A stretch of DNA of 64,000 nucleotides, from the NCBI RefSeq assembly GCF_041429775.1, contig NZ_CP163421.1, positions 310,001-374,000 of the forward strand, given 5' to 3'. How positions within the stretch are numbered: the first letter of the stretch is position 1; each line of letters opens with the position of its first letter. The notes under the pieces were generated by a model. That model was given only the letters and a program-made list of their open reading frames with translations. It searched no databases and was not told where the DNA came from. The stretch is from Glycocaulis abyssi (GTDB lineage: Bacteria; Pseudomonadota; Alphaproteobacteria; Caulobacterales; Maricaulaceae). Below are positions 18,566-28,523 of this stretch, piece by piece. The position numbers and the translations under genes were made by a program.

Positions 18566-19816
18566 TTAGCGTCTCTTGATAAGGCGTTGCCGGCGGCGTC
18601 GCAGCCGGGTGAAGGGGACGACCGAGCCTTCGCTCTGCTGCTCGCGTTCGGGCGAAGCCAGCACGGGCTGATCGTACAGCGAATGCCAAGGGTAGTCGGA
18701 AACCGTGACAGTCTCCACATCCCCGAAGCCATTAAAGCGCGTGGCCATTGCGGTGCCATAGGCGCCCAGCATGCCAAACTCGATGACATCGCCTTCTTTC
18801 AGGTCGGCGGGAAGGTCATACGGGCCGGGCATGGAATCGATGGAATTGCAGGTTGGGCCATAGAGGCGGAACGGCGCGGTCTGCGCGCTGGGCTCGCCAT
18901 TGGCGCGGTGCACACGCATCGGATAGCTCCAGCGTGCATGCACGATGTCAAACAGGCAGCCATAAGAGCCGTCATTCATGTAGACCGCATCGCCCTTGAT
19001 AAGCTCGACGCGCGTCAGCACGGATACGGCCTCGGCAACCAGCGCGCGGCCAGGCTCACACCACAGATCGGCATTCTCAAGGACCATCATGTCCTCGAAG
19101 GCGTGCTCGATGGCGCGCACATAGTCTTCCAGCGGCGGCGGGGTGAGACCGGGATAGATGGACGGAAAACCGCCGCCCACATCCACAATGTCCACCGTCA
19201 CACCGGCGCGCGCGATCAGGCGCGAGGCTTCCATCATCGCCGCGCGATAGGCGCTGGGCGCCATGCACTGGCTGCCGACATGGAAGCTCACACCAAGCTC
19301 GTAGGCATGCGCGCGGGCCAGCCGGATAAGATCGGGCGCTTCGGTCTCGTTCGCGCCGAACTTGCCCGCCAGCGGCAGGGTCGCGCCGTCATTGGACACA
19401 GCCAGGCGCACGACCAGCGTCAGATCGCGCGCATGACCTGTTTCCTGCAGGATTTTCTGCAGCTCGGCTTCGCAATCGAGGACGAAGATCTTCACGCCAT
19501 GGTCGTGATAGGCGGACGCGATGGCGCGCCGGCTCTTCACCGGATGCATGAAGGCCATGGTGGCATCAGGACACCGGCTGGCAATCAGCTCGACCTCCGG
19601 CAGGGAGGCGACGTCAAACCAGCGATGACCCGCTGCATACAGCGCATCGATCACCCATGGCGAAGGGTTCGCCTTCACGGCGTAGAGAACTTCACCCGGA
19701 AAATGTTCCTGGAACCAGCGGGACGCTACGGCCAGACGGTCAGGGCGCGCGCACGCGACCGGGCCATCGACGGGCCGAAGGCGGACCAGGTCCAGGGGCG
19801 TTTGGTGCTCGGACAA
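18566..19816 (-). CDS. ornithine/diaminopimelate-fold decarboxylase, probable ornithine decarboxylase
   Basis: 416 aa group IV (alanine-racemase-fold) PLP enzyme. The Schiff-base Lys lies in VLYAVKANPSPWV, the phosphate-binding loop in VDVGGGFPSIYPG, and the catalytic Cys in YGPTCNSIDSM. It should decarboxylate ornithine (perhaps lysine) to putrescine, feeding the synthase-like gene downstream. The C-terminal 25 residues are an Arg-rich tail. Substrate choice between ornithine and lysine cannot be settled by eye. Confidence 0.88.
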   Translation of the reverse strand: MSEHQTPLDLVRLRPVDGPVACARPDRLAVASRWFQEHFPGEVLYAVKANPSPWVIDALYAAGHRWFDVASLPEVELIASRCPDATMAFMHPVKSRRAIASAYHDHGVKIFVLDCEAELQKILQETGHARDLTLVVRLAVSNDGATLPLAGKFGANETEAPDLIRLARAHAYELGVSFHVGSQCMAPSAYRAAMMEASRLIARAGVTVDIVDVGGGFPSIYPGLTPPPLEDYVRAIEHAFEDMMVLENADLWCEPGRALVAEAVSVLTRVELIKGDAVYMNDGSYGCLFDIVHARWSYPMRVHRANGEPSAQTAPFRLYGPTCNSIDSMPGPYDLPADLKEGDVIEFGMLGAYGTAMATRFNGFGDVETVTVSDYPWHSLYDQPVLASPEREQQSEGSVVPFTRLRRRRQRLIKRR

Positions 19817-20032
19817 CTCACGAGACCCCCTGTCAGCAGTTAACCCAATCCGGCATCGTCACCTCCGCCGGGACTGCGCATTTAGGGCCTCGCTGCGGCG
19901 CTGTAAAGAGAAAATCCACAGCAGCGCAGCGGCATGCGGCAACCGGTGCCGGAAAGGGTGGCACACGACATTTCGTATGGCATAACACGAACGCGCCAAC
20001 GGCCAAAAAGTGCCGGGTGGAGGGGATAAAAA

Positions 20033-20833
20033 ATGACCGCGAAGAATCCCGCCTTGTCGGTTGACCAGGTTACGAAGACCTACGGCACGGCGGTCGCCCT
20101 TTCCGGCGCCAGCCTGACGGTAGAGCCGGGCGAGATGGTGGCGCTGATCGGCGCTTCGGGTTCAGGCAAGTCCACCCTGCTGCGTCTGGCCTCGGGCCTG
20201 GTGCTGGCTGATGCCGGTTCTGGCGCTATCCGCCTGTTTGGCGAGAAGGTGCAGGAGAATGGCAAGCTGTCGGCGCGCGTGCGCCGGGCACGTGCCAGGG
20301 TCGGTTTCATCTTCCAGCAATTCAATCTTGTTACCCGCGCCAGCCTCTACGCCAACGCGATGCTGGGATCGCTCGGCCAGATTGCGCCCTGGCGCGGCAT
20401 TACCGGCTCGTTCCCGGATGATGTACGCAAGCGCGCCATGGAGGCGCTGGAGCGCGTTGGCGTGGCCGGGCATGCTGGCAAGCGCGCGGCCAATCTGTCT
20501 GGCGGCCAGCAGCAGCGCGGCGCGATTGCGCGCGCTCTGGTGCAGCGCGCCGAGGCGATTTTCGCCGACGAACCCATTGCCTCGCTCGATCCGGTGTCTG
20601 CGCGCCGCGTCATGCGCCTTCTGGCAGAGCTGAACGAACAGGACGGCATGACGGTGGTGGTGACGCTCCACCAGGTCGATTACGCGCTGAAATACTGCCG
20701 CCGCGCGGTCGCGCTGAAAGCGGGCCAGATCATTTATGACGGGCCCATTTCCGGGCTGACGCGTGAACGCCTGATCGAGATCTACGGCGATGAATACCGC
20801 GATGTGATGGACGAGGAGCCTGTGCGCGCATGA
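20033..20833 (+). CDS. phnC: phosphonate/phosphate-type ABC transporter ATPase (PhnC-like)
   Basis: 266 aa ABC ATPase. Walker A is GASGSGKSTLLRLASG, the signature NLSGGQQQRGAIARAL, and Walker B EAIFADEPIASLDP. FIFQQFNLVTRASLYANAMLG is typical of PhnC. GGAGGGG precedes the ATG. The stop overlaps the next gene by 4 nt. No C-P lyase genes are nearby, so phosphate, phosphite or intact phosphonate uptake is equally possible. Confidence 0.88.
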   Translation: MTAKNPALSVDQVTKTYGTAVALSGASLTVEPGEMVALIGASGSGKSTLLRLASGLVLADAGSGAIRLFGEKVQENGKLSARVRRARARVGFIFQQFNLVTRASLYANAMLGSLGQIAPWRGITGSFPDDVRKRAMEALERVGVAGHAGKRAANLSGGQQQRGAIARALVQRAEAIFADEPIASLDPVSARRVMRLLAELNEQDGMTVVVTLHQVDYALKYCRRAVALKAGQIIYDGPISGLTRERLIEIYGDEYRDVMDEEPVRA

Positions 20834-22833
20834 GTCTCCTCCTTCGCCTGCTTGTCCTTCTCGGCATGGCCCTCACGGCCCCTGTAGCGCTCGCACAGGA
20901 GCGCGACCGCATTGTCTTCTCCGTCATCTCCACCGAGCAGACAGAGGCCGTAGAGGCCCTGTGGCAGCCCTTCGTGGAAGACATGGAAGAGACGACCGGG
21001 CGTGATATCGAGCTGGTCTCGGCGATCGACTATGCCGGCGTGATTGAGGCGATGCGCTTTGGCCAGGTGGATGTGGGCTGGTTCTCCAACCTCTCCGGCC
21101 TGCAGGCGATCCGGCTGGCCGATGCCGAAGTGTTCGCCAAAACGCTCTATCCGGGCGGGCAGGAGGGGTATCGCTCCGTCATCCTGGTGCGCGAAGACAG
21201 CCCGATCCGTACGCTGGAAGACCTGCTGGTGTGCGATGGCTCAATGTCGTTCGCGCTGGGTGATCCCAACTCCACTTCCGGCACGCTGGTACCGCTGGCC
21301 TATATCTTTGCGCCGCGCGGTATCGATCCGCAGTCCTGCTTTGCACAAGTGACAAACGCCAATCACGAGCAGACCGCGCTGGCGGTTGTGAACGGGTTTG
21401 TCGATGCAGGCACCAATAACACCACCAATCTAGACCGTCTGGCCCAGACCCGTCCTGAGGCGCTGGCGGGTCTGCGCATTCTCTGGTCCTCGCCGCTGAT
21501 CCAGACTGACCCGATTGTCTGGCGGCGCGATCTGCCTGAGGAGACGAAAGCCGAACTCCTCTCCTTCTTCCTCACCTACGGGTTCCGCGGAGACGCCGCA
21601 CAGCGCGAGTACGAGCAGGCGGTACTGGAAGACCTGTTCCTGGGCGGTTTCCTGCCGGCCACTGACGAACATCTGCTGCCGATCCGGCGGCTGGAGCTGA
21701 TGCGCGATCTGGCCGAGACGCAAGCCAGCGACGCGCTGGAAGAGGGCGAACGGGCAACGCGGCTGGAGCAGGTAGAGCTGGCCATGCGTGAGCTCGCCGC
21801 CGAAGAACGGCGTGTCGCCGTGCGCGACCTTGCTGATGACCTCATCGAAGCCCGCGCCCGCATGGAGGCCGAACCGGACGCTGCCAGCGCCGACATCAAC
21901 ACGCTGGTCTCTGCCTTCCTGTCTGCCCAGCCCCGCATCGAGGTCGAGCGCCGCATCCGGCGGGTGACGGCCAGCGAGCTGACGCGTGGCCTTATCGGCC
22001 TCGGGGCCGGTCTTGCCCTTTTCACACTCCTGATGATCCGCTCGCGCCCGCCGCGCTTTGGCCCGTCGCGGCTGATGAGCGACCGTCTGATCGATGCAGC
22101 TATCTGGTCGGGTCTGTTCGGCCTGCTGATCTGGAGCTTCTGGCCGGCGGAAATGTTCAAGCTGCCGCTTCTGGGCACGAATGCACCGCGCATGGGTGAG
22201 TATATCGCCGGCTTCTTCCAGCTCGATCTCGATGGCTGGGAGACCTATGCCCGCCAGACCCTCATCACGGTGCAGATCGCGCTGTGGGGTACGGTGGTGG
22301 CCGTTATCGCGGCCATTCCGTTCGGCCTGCTGGCTTCTCGCAATATCGCGCCTGTCTGGATCGTGCAGCCGGTGCGCCGCCTGATGGATGCCTTCCGCGC
22401 TATCAACGAGCTGGTCGTGGCGGCGATTTTCGTGGCGGCGGTCGGCCTTGGCCCGTTTGCCGGTGTGATGGCGTTGGCGCTGCACACTACAGGGGTTCTC
22501 GCCAAGCTGTTCTCCGAAGCAGTCGAAGCCATTGATGACGGGCCTGTGGAGGGCGTACGCGCTACCGGGGCGGGGCCGATGAATGAGGTGGTGTGGGGTG
22601 TGATCCCGCAGGTCATCCCGCTCTGGGCGTCCTATGCGCTCTACCGGTTTGAATCCAACACCCGCGCGGCGACCATTCTGGGCCTTATCGGTGCGGGCGG
22701 TATCGGCCAGGTGCTGATCCAGAACATCCGCTCGTTCGAATACGGCAAGACGGCTACCATCCTGCTGATTATCATCGCGGCCGTGACGGCCGTGGACCTG
22801 ATCTCGCAAATGCTGCGCAGGCGGCTGGTCTAG
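20830..22833 (+). CDS. fused PhnD-like binding protein and PhnE-like permease
   Basis: 667 aa, two normally separate proteins in one chain. A signal peptide (1-22) and a PhnD-type binding domain (about 26-285, with GDPNSTSGT ligand loop at 144-152) come first. A charged helical segment (about 286-350) and two TM helices (about 385-403, 420-437) follow. The BPD permease domain (about 470-660) has the EAA loop SEAVEAIDDGPVEGVRATGA. The binding domain is thereby tethered to the transporter. No frameshift is needed to read through. Confidence 0.85.
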   Translation: MSLLLRLLVLLGMALTAPVALAQERDRIVFSVISTEQTEAVEALWQPFVEDMEETTGRDIELVSAIDYAGVIEAMRFGQVDVGWFSNLSGLQAIRLADAEVFAKTLYPGGQEGYRSVILVREDSPIRTLEDLLVCDGSMSFALGDPNSTSGTLVPLAYIFAPRGIDPQSCFAQVTNANHEQTALAVVNGFVDAGTNNTTNLDRLAQTRPEALAGLRILWSSPLIQTDPIVWRRDLPEETKAELLSFFLTYGFRGDAAQREYEQAVLEDLFLGGFLPATDEHLLPIRRLELMRDLAETQASDALEEGERATRLEQVELAMRELAAEERRVAVRDLADDLIEARARMEAEPDAASADINTLVSAFLSAQPRIEVERRIRRVTASELTRGLIGLGAGLALFTLLMIRSRPPRFGPSRLMSDRLIDAAIWSGLFGLLIWSFWPAEMFKLPLLGTNAPRMGEYIAGFFQLDLDGWETYARQTLITVQIALWGTVVAVIAAIPFGLLASRNIAPVWIVQPVRRLMDAFRAINELVVAAIFVAAVGLGPFAGVMALALHTTGVLAKLFSEAVEAIDDGPVEGVRATGAGPMNEVVWGVIPQVIPLWASYALYRFESNTRAATILGLIGAGGIGQVLIQNIRSFEYGKTATILLIIIAAVTAVDLISQMLRRRLV

Positions 22834-22859
22834 AGGGAATACAAGGAGCGGCCTTGCAG

Positions 22860-22915
22860 ATGACGCAGACGTGACAAGATGTGCCGGCAAGATGTCACAC
22901 AGCTGACATCTTGCC
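22860..22915 (+). promoter_or_regulatory. candidate Pho box and 12-bp inverted repeat upstream of the pstS-like gene
   Basis: GGCAAGATGTCA (22886-22897) and TGACATCTTGCC (22904-22915) form a perfect 12-bp inverted repeat with a 6-nt spacer. Overlapping it, ATGTCAC-ACAG-CTGACAT (22892-22909) fits the 7-4-7 spacing of a PhoB box at 11 of 14 positions. A weaker reverse-strand match covers 22860-22877. The next start codon is 52 nt downstream. PhoB control is inferred. Confidence 0.4.
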
Positions 22916-22960
22916 ATGCGAAGTGCGGTTCAAGTTTGTTCAACCCCGAAGGGTCAAAAC

Positions 22961-24100
22961 ATGAAATTTGCTGTCCTGACGTGTGTTTCTGCCGTAGCGG
23001 TCTCGTTGGCGCTGAGCGCAGGCGTTGAGGCGCAATCGCGCGATTCCATCCGCATTGTCGGTTCCTCCACCGTGTTCCCGTTCACCACGGCCGCGTCGGA
23101 GAATTTTGGTGCCACCTCCGGTTTCCGCACGCCGGTGGTGGAATCGACCGGTACGGGCGGTGGCATGAATCTGTTCTGCGGCGGTGTGGGCCTGCGCCAT
23201 CCCGATATTACCGGTGCATCGCGCCGCATGCTGCCGAGCGAGTTTGAGCTCTGCCGGCGCAATGGCGTACGCGAGATCACCGAAATTCCGGTCGGCTATG
23301 ACGGTATTGTCGTCACCCGGGCGGCCGGCACGCCCTCTATCGATTTCCAGCGCCGCGATCTCTTCCTTGCGCTCGCCTTCACCATCCCCATGCCGGTAGA
23401 TGACGCTGGCGAGCCGGTGTTCAGCGCCAGCGGGCAGATGCTCGCAGACCGCGATTTCAACGATGTTGCCGGTTATTCGTGCGAAGCCTTCATTCCCAAT
23501 CCGCACCGGCGCTGGTCGGATGTCTCCAATGATCTGCCGTCTGACCGGATCGAGGTGATCGGCCCGCCTCCGACCTCCGGCACGCGCGACAGCTGGATTG
23601 AGCTGGCCATCCAGCCGGGCGCGCGCCAGATCGATTGCCTCGATGGACTGCGCAGCAGCGACCGCAACCGGTTTGAGGAAATCTCCAGCCGCCTGCGCGA
23701 GGACGGCCCCTGGATTGATGGCGGCGAGAACGACAATGTGATCGTCCAGACCGTAGCCAATTCCGGCACCGCCGTCGGCGTGTTCGGCTATTCCTATCTC
23801 GAACAGAATATGGACCGGCTTGTGGCCGCGACCATTGAAGGCGTCGAGCCGGAATATGACGACATTTCCGAAGGCGTTTATCCGATCGCCCGTTCCATGT
23901 TCGTCTATGTGAAGAACCAGCACGTTGCGGCCGTTCCGGGTATCCGCGAATGGGTTGAAGAGCTTACCAGCGAAGATGCCTTCGGCCCGTTTGGCTATCT
24001 GGCCGATCGTGGCCTTGTCGCGCTGCCGGAAGCTGCCCGCGATGAGGTGCGCGAAGGCGCGCGTGCGCTTACCCCGATGACGGGCATTGACGCGCACTAG
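22961..24100 (+). CDS. PstS-family phosphate-binding protein
   Basis: 379 aa with a signal peptide (1-24, cut near VEAQS). Phosphate-contacting loops are visible: RIVGSSTVFPFT, VESTGTGGGMNL and PPPTSGTRDSW. The ATG at 22961 was chosen over 22916 because it opens the signal peptide. No pstCAB follows. It sits 127 nt behind the phn-type fusion, so either it serves a Pst system elsewhere or it hands phosphate to the fused transporter. Confidence 0.85.
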   Translation: MKFAVLTCVSAVAVSLALSAGVEAQSRDSIRIVGSSTVFPFTTAASENFGATSGFRTPVVESTGTGGGMNLFCGGVGLRHPDITGASRRMLPSEFELCRRNGVREITEIPVGYDGIVVTRAAGTPSIDFQRRDLFLALAFTIPMPVDDAGEPVFSASGQMLADRDFNDVAGYSCEAFIPNPHRRWSDVSNDLPSDRIEVIGPPPTSGTRDSWIELAIQPGARQIDCLDGLRSSDRNRFEEISSRLREDGPWIDGGENDNVIVQTVANSGTAVGVFGYSYLEQNMDRLVAATIEGVEPEYDDISEGVYPIARSMFVYVKNQHVAAVPGIREWVEELTSEDAFGPFGYLADRGLVALPEAARDEVREGARALTPMTGIDAH

Positions 24101-24220
24101 AGTGCCGCCCGGCCGGGCGTTTTGTCTATCAACGCGGCGTTAAGCCCGTTCGGGCTATCCTGTAACGCGTAGCCGGGTCCTTTTTGGATCCGGCGAAGCG
24201 GCAGGGACTTGACGCGCGCA

Positions 24221-25522
24221 ATGATTGGACGCCCCGTAACCTATCACCGGCTCTCGCAGGACGAGGTCGACAATATCTGCCAGCGGCACGCCAATCTCCT
24301 GCAGGGGCGGATGAATGGTGCGCGCGCCAGCTTCGCCTACAAGGTGATTGAGGGGCTGGACCTGTCGGGTCGAAATCTCACCGATGCGGACTTTTCCGGC
24401 GCGGTGCTGGCAGGCGCCAATCTGGCCGGCACCAATTTTACCACAGCCAACCTGTTTGCCGCCGATATGCGCCGGGCCAATCTGGCCGGAGCGACCTTGC
24501 GCCGGGCCGATATGCGCGGCGCCATATTGCGCGGTGCGAACCTGACCGGGGCCGATCTCAGCCAGGCTGATCTGCGTGAGGGCGCGATAGCCCAGGTGGA
24601 CCGGGAAAAGGGTCTGGCCATCATCACCCACGAGCAGCGCCCCAACGAGGCCGTGGAGGCCAATTTCACCGGCGCGAACCTCTCCAATTCCAAGATGACA
24701 GGCGCCATCGCCCAGCGCGCGGACTTTTCCGACGCGGTGCTGATCGGCGCGCGCATGCAGCGGGCAAACTTGCGCGGTTCGCGCTTTCCCGGTGCCAATC
24801 TGGAAGGCGCTGACCTGTCGGGCGCCGACCTGACCGAAGCCGACCTGACCCATACCGTGCTCATCGGCACCAAGCTCGACCATGCACACACGCGCGGCAT
24901 GCGCACGGACGGCGCACTGACCGATACGCCGACCGGGCCGGAGCTGGCGGCCAATGCCGACGAGACGGCCAAGGCGCTGGAGGCTCATGCGTTGTGGTGC
25001 GAGACCGGCGGGACGCAGGGCGCGCCATCGACGTTTGACGGGGCTGACATGCGCGGGCTGAAGACGCTCTCCGGGCGCAATCTCACAGCCTTGCAGGCTC
25101 GCGGTGCGACGCTGTACGGGCTTGATCTGGGCGGTGCCCAGCTGCAGGGCGCGCGGCTGGAGAAGGCTGATCTGCGCATGGCGTCCTTGCGCGGGGCCGA
25201 TTTGCGCGGGGCCGACCTCACCGGCGCGCGTCTGAACAATGCCGATCTGCGCGGCGCGAAGATCGGCGCGCTCCTGCTGCCCAATGACCGCAAGCTGGCA
25301 GCGAGCCTTGCCGCCGCCGTGCTGCGCTATGCCGATCTTGAGGGTGCGGACTTGCGCGATATCAGCGCGACAGGCGCGGATTTCTCCTACGCCAGCCTGA
25401 AAAGCTGTGATGTGCGGCGCGGCCGCTTTACCGGCTCATGCTTTACGGGCACGGCCCTGCCGGATGATTTCCGCGAGCATGCCGATGATCTTGACGGCGT
25501 TGTCGATCTGGATGCGGCCTGA
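24221..25522 (+). CDS. pentapeptide-repeat protein
   Basis: 433 aa from ATG 24221; a TTG at 24209 is an alternative. After an N-terminal region of about 45 residues there are two long runs of A(D/N)LxX repeats (about 46-130 and 150-220), a spacer (about 225-275), then a third run (about 275-425). Such repeats fold as a right-handed quadrilateral beta-helix. Some relatives mimic DNA and protect gyrase, but nothing here shows that function. It is monocistronic. Confidence 0.82.
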   Translation: MIGRPVTYHRLSQDEVDNICQRHANLLQGRMNGARASFAYKVIEGLDLSGRNLTDADFSGAVLAGANLAGTNFTTANLFAADMRRANLAGATLRRADMRGAILRGANLTGADLSQADLREGAIAQVDREKGLAIITHEQRPNEAVEANFTGANLSNSKMTGAIAQRADFSDAVLIGARMQRANLRGSRFPGANLEGADLSGADLTEADLTHTVLIGTKLDHAHTRGMRTDGALTDTPTGPELAANADETAKALEAHALWCETGGTQGAPSTFDGADMRGLKTLSGRNLTALQARGATLYGLDLGGAQLQGARLEKADLRMASLRGADLRGADLTGARLNNADLRGAKIGALLLPNDRKLAASLAAAVLRYADLEGADLRDISATGADFSYASLKSCDVRRGRFTGSCFTGTALPDDFREHADDLDGVVDLDAA

Positions 25523-25526
25523 CACG

Positions 25527-25594
25527 GTGAAGCCCCGGACGCTGCGCAGCAGCTAGCCGGGGTCTCTTTCCGCTTTTCTTGCACGAGGTCCCGG
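25527..25594. repeat. dispersed hairpin repeat, copy 2
   Basis: Counterpart of 12161-12226: GTGAAGCCCCGGA, stem closure with CCGGGG, then TCTCTTTCCGCTTTTCTTGC and ACGAGGTCCCGG. It is followed by ATAGCCC-TT-CGGGCT, a hairpin motif also seen near 24142-24160 and 12174-12189. Confidence 0.6.
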
Positions 25595-25618
25595 ATAGCC
25601 CTTCGGGCTTCCTGGAGT

Positions 25619-28378
25619 TCAGGACGCGGGGGATTCAGCCCCGATAGCCCCGTGGCAATGCTTGTACTTCTTGCCTGATCCGCACGGACAAGGAGCGTTG
25701 CGTTGCACGCGGCCCCAGGTGGATGGATCGTTCGGGTTCAAGGTCGCGGCAGCAGCACGGCTGACCGCCGGGCCACGCGCCGGTGTCCGGGGCGCACCAT
25801 CGCCCGAGACAGGCTCGCCGGTTGTCGGATCGACGCGGCTGGCCTGCATGTTTTGCGGCGCGCGCGGCATTTCCGGAGGCGGCGCGGCAGGTTCAACCCG
25901 GATCGAGGACAGTATGCGCGTGGTTTCAAAGCGCAGATTGTCCAGCAGGTTTTCAAACAGCGCGAACGCCTCGCTCTTGTACTCGTTCAGCGGATCACGC
26001 TGGGCGTAGCCGCGCAGGCCGATTACCGAGCGCAGCGCGTCCAGCTGGTGCAGATGCTCGCGCCAGTTATGGTCGATGGTCTGTAGCAGCATCTGCTTCT
26101 CGATCCGGCGCATCAGCTCCGGCCCGGTATTGGCGGCCTTCTCGGCATACGCCTCGTCAGCCGCTTTCAGGATGCGCTCAAGGATTTCCTCGTTGGCGAT
26201 ACCGTCTTCTGACGCCCATTCCTTGATCGGGAGCTGGAGGTTGAAGTGCTTCTCGACCTCTTCCTGCAGGCCTTCAGTGTCCCACTGGTCGGCATAGGCG
26301 CGCGGCGGCATGTGGCGCTCGACGAGGTCTTCGGCGCACTGATGGCGCATGTCTTTCACGACGTCGGACACATTTTCCGATTCCATGAACTCGATGCGCT
26401 GCTCGAAGATCGCCTTGCGCTGATCGTTCATCACGTCGTCGTATTTGAGAATGTTCTTGCGGATGTCGAAATTGCGCTGCTCGACCTTTTTCTGCGACGT
26501 CTCGACCGCCTTGGACATCCAGGGGTGCTGGATGGCTTCGCCTTCCTTCATGCCCATGGTGCGCATGATGGTGTCGAGGCGCTCCGGCGCGAAAATACGC
26601 AACAGGTCGTCTTCCACCGAAATGAAGAATTTCGAGCGGCCCGGATCACCCTGACGGCCCGTCCGTCCGCGCAGCTGGTTATCGATCCGGCGCGATTCAT
26701 GGCGCTCGGTGCCGATCACGTAGAGCCCGCCGGCTTCCAGCGCGGTTTTCTTGCGTTCGGCGACTTCTGCCTCGATGGCTTTGCGCTTTTCGGAAACGGC
26801 CGTGTCGTCCGGCTCGCGTCCGGCTTTTCGCTCCTCGGTCAGCCAGTCATTGACCAGAAAATCGACATTGCCGCCGAGCTGGATGTCGGTGCCGCGCCCG
26901 GCCATGTTGGTGGCGATGGTCACGGCGCCGGGAACGCCGGCCTGCGCGATGATGGAGGCTTCCTGCTCGTGATAGCGCGCATTGAGGACCTGGTGCTTGA
27001 TCTTGCGCCTTTTCAGAAGCTCGGAGAGCACTTCGGATTTCTCGATCGACACGGTGCCGACGAGGATGGGCTGGCCGCGCCCGTGCGCTTCCTCGATGCT
27101 GGTAATGATCGCGTCGTATTTTTCCTTGGCCGTGCGGTAGAGCTCGTCTTCCTCGTCAATGCGCTGGACAGGGCGATTGGTCGGGATTTCCGAGACGCCA
27201 AGGCTGTAAATGCCGGCAAATTCCTCCGCTTCGGTCGAGGCCGTGCCGGTCATGCCTGACAGCTTCTTATAGAGGCGGAAATAGTTCTGGAAGGTGATTG
27301 AGGCCAGCGTCTGGTTCTCAGGCTGGATCTCGACATTCTCCTTCGCCTCGATGGCCTGGTGCAGTCCGTCTGACAGGCGCCGTCCGGTCATCATCCGCCC
27401 GGTGAACTCGTCGATGAGCATCACCTTGTCCTCGCGGACGATATAATCCTTGTCGCGCTGGAACATCTTGTGGGCCTTGAGGGCCTGGTTCACGTGGTGA
27501 ACCGTGGCGATGTTCTCGATATCGTAGAGATCACCCTCGTCCAGCAGGCCGTGCTCGCGCAGCAGCTCCTCAATGTGCTCGTTGCCTTCCTCGGTGAAGG
27601 TGACGGAGCGGTTCTTCTCGTCGAGCGCAAAATCCTCGTCCTTCAGGAAGGGGATCAGCTTGTCGATCGTCTTGTAGAAATCGGAGCGGTCATCGGTGCG
27701 CCCGGAAATGATGAGCGGGGTGCGCGCCTCGTCGATCAGGATAGAGTCCACCTCGTCGACAATGGCGTAGGCATGGCCACGCTGCACCATCTCGCGCAAG
27801 CTGTATTTCATGTTGTCGCGCAGATAGTCGAAGCCGAGCTCGTTATTCGTCCCGTAGGTGATGTCACAGGCATAGGCGCGGCGGCGCTCTTCATCGAGCA
27901 TCTGGTTGAGAATGACGCCGGTTTTCATGCCGAGGCGTTCAAACACCCGGCCCATCCACTCGGAGTCGCGCTGGGCCAGATAGTCGTTGACCGTGACCAC
28001 GTGCACGCCTTTGCCGGGCAGGGCGTTGAGATAGGCGGCGAGCGTGGAGACAAGCGTCTTGCCTTCGCCGGTTTTCATCTCGGCAATACCGCCCTCGTGC
28101 AGTACCATCCCGCCGAGAAGCTGCACATCGTAATGGCGCTGGCCGAGGGAGCGTTTGGCGGCTTCGCGAACGGCGGCAAACGCCTCTACCAGCAGGCTGT
28201 CGAGCGTGTCGCCCTTTTCCAGCCGTGCCCTGAATTCGCCGGTTTTGGCCTGCAGGGCTGCGTCATCGAGCAGCTCAAATTCCGGCTCCAGCGCATTGAT
28301 CTGATGCACCTTGGGCATCATGCGCTTTACGGTACGGTCGTTTGAGGAGCCAAAGAGTTTGCGGGTAAAAGAAAGCAT
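25619..28378 (-). CDS. secA: preprotein translocase ATPase SecA
   Basis: 919 aa, full length. Walker A is [17 protein letters not shown], the DEAD-type motif [19 protein letters not shown], and the second nucleotide domain has [15 protein letters not shown]. The C-terminal zinc/SecB-binding tail [14 protein letters not shown] is intact. It drives post-translational export through SecYEG. It is divergent from the parvulin lipoprotein gene, itself a likely periplasmic folding factor. Confidence 0.97.
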   Translation of the reverse strand: MLSFTRKLFGSSNDRTVKRMMPKVHQINALEPEFELLDDAALQAKTGEFRARLEKGDTLDSLLVEAFAAVREAAKRSLGQRHYDVQLLGGMVLHEGGIAEMKTGEGKTLVSTLAAYLNALPGKGVHVVTVNDYLAQRDSEWMGRVFERLGMKTGVILNQMLDEERRRAYACDITYGTNNELGFDYLRDNMKYSLREMVQRGHAYAIVDEVDSILIDEARTPLIISGRTDDRSDFYKTIDKLIPFLKDEDFALDEKNRSVTFTEEGNEHIEELLREHGLLDEGDLYDIENIATVHHVNQALKAHKMFQRDKDYIVREDKVMLIDEFTGRMMTGRRLSDGLHQAIEAKENVEIQPENQTLASITFQNYFRLYKKLSGMTGTASTEAEEFAGIYSLGVSEIPTNRPVQRIDEEDELYRTAKEKYDAIITSIEEAHGRGQPILVGTVSIEKSEVLSELLKRRKIKHQVLNARYHEQEASIIAQAGVPGAVTIATNMAGRGTDIQLGGNVDFLVNDWLTEERKAGREPDDTAVSEKRKAIEAEVAERKKTALEAGGLYVIGTERHESRRIDNQLRGRTGRQGDPGRSKFFISVEDDLLRIFAPERLDTIMRTMGMKEGEAIQHPWMSKAVETSQKKVEQRNFDIRKNILKYDDVMNDQRKAIFEQRIEFMESENVSDVVKDMRHQCAEDLVERHMPPRAYADQWDTEGLQEEVEKHFNLQLPIKEWASEDGIANEEILERILKAADEAYAEKAANTGPELMRRIEKQMLLQTIDHNWREHLHQLDALRSVIGLRGYAQRDPLNEYKSEAFALFENLLDNLRFETTRILSSIRVEPAAPPPEMPRAPQNMQASRVDPTTGEPVSGDGAPRTPARGPAVSRAAAATLNPNDPSTWGRVQRNAPCPCGSGKKYKHCHGAIGAESPAS

Positions 28379-28523
28379 GTTTTATCAGCCGTCGCGGGGC
28401 GAAATGGGTGATCAGACGCACCGGGCCAGTGTACAAGGCAAATCCGTACGTGGCCTGGGCGCCTGTGCGGCGCTGGCCCTGAAGCAGCGCGCTTGAGATC
28501 AGGGACTTAAGGAGGCAGGCATA

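Noticed and set aside
17345-19843. An 832-codon plus-strand open frame
   Set aside because: It lies antisense to the deoxyhypusine-synthase-like and decarboxylase genes, which have clear active-site motifs; its His/Arg/Ala-rich sequence is typical of a GC-rich shadow frame.
21430-22917. A 495-codon minus-strand open frame
   Set aside because: Antisense to the fused transporter, which has continuous domain homology; no motif of its own.
24101-24130. CGCCCGGCCGGGCG followed by TTTTG as a terminator for the pstS-like gene
   Set aside because: The stem has essentially no loop and only about five pairs when folded, so it is too weak to list.
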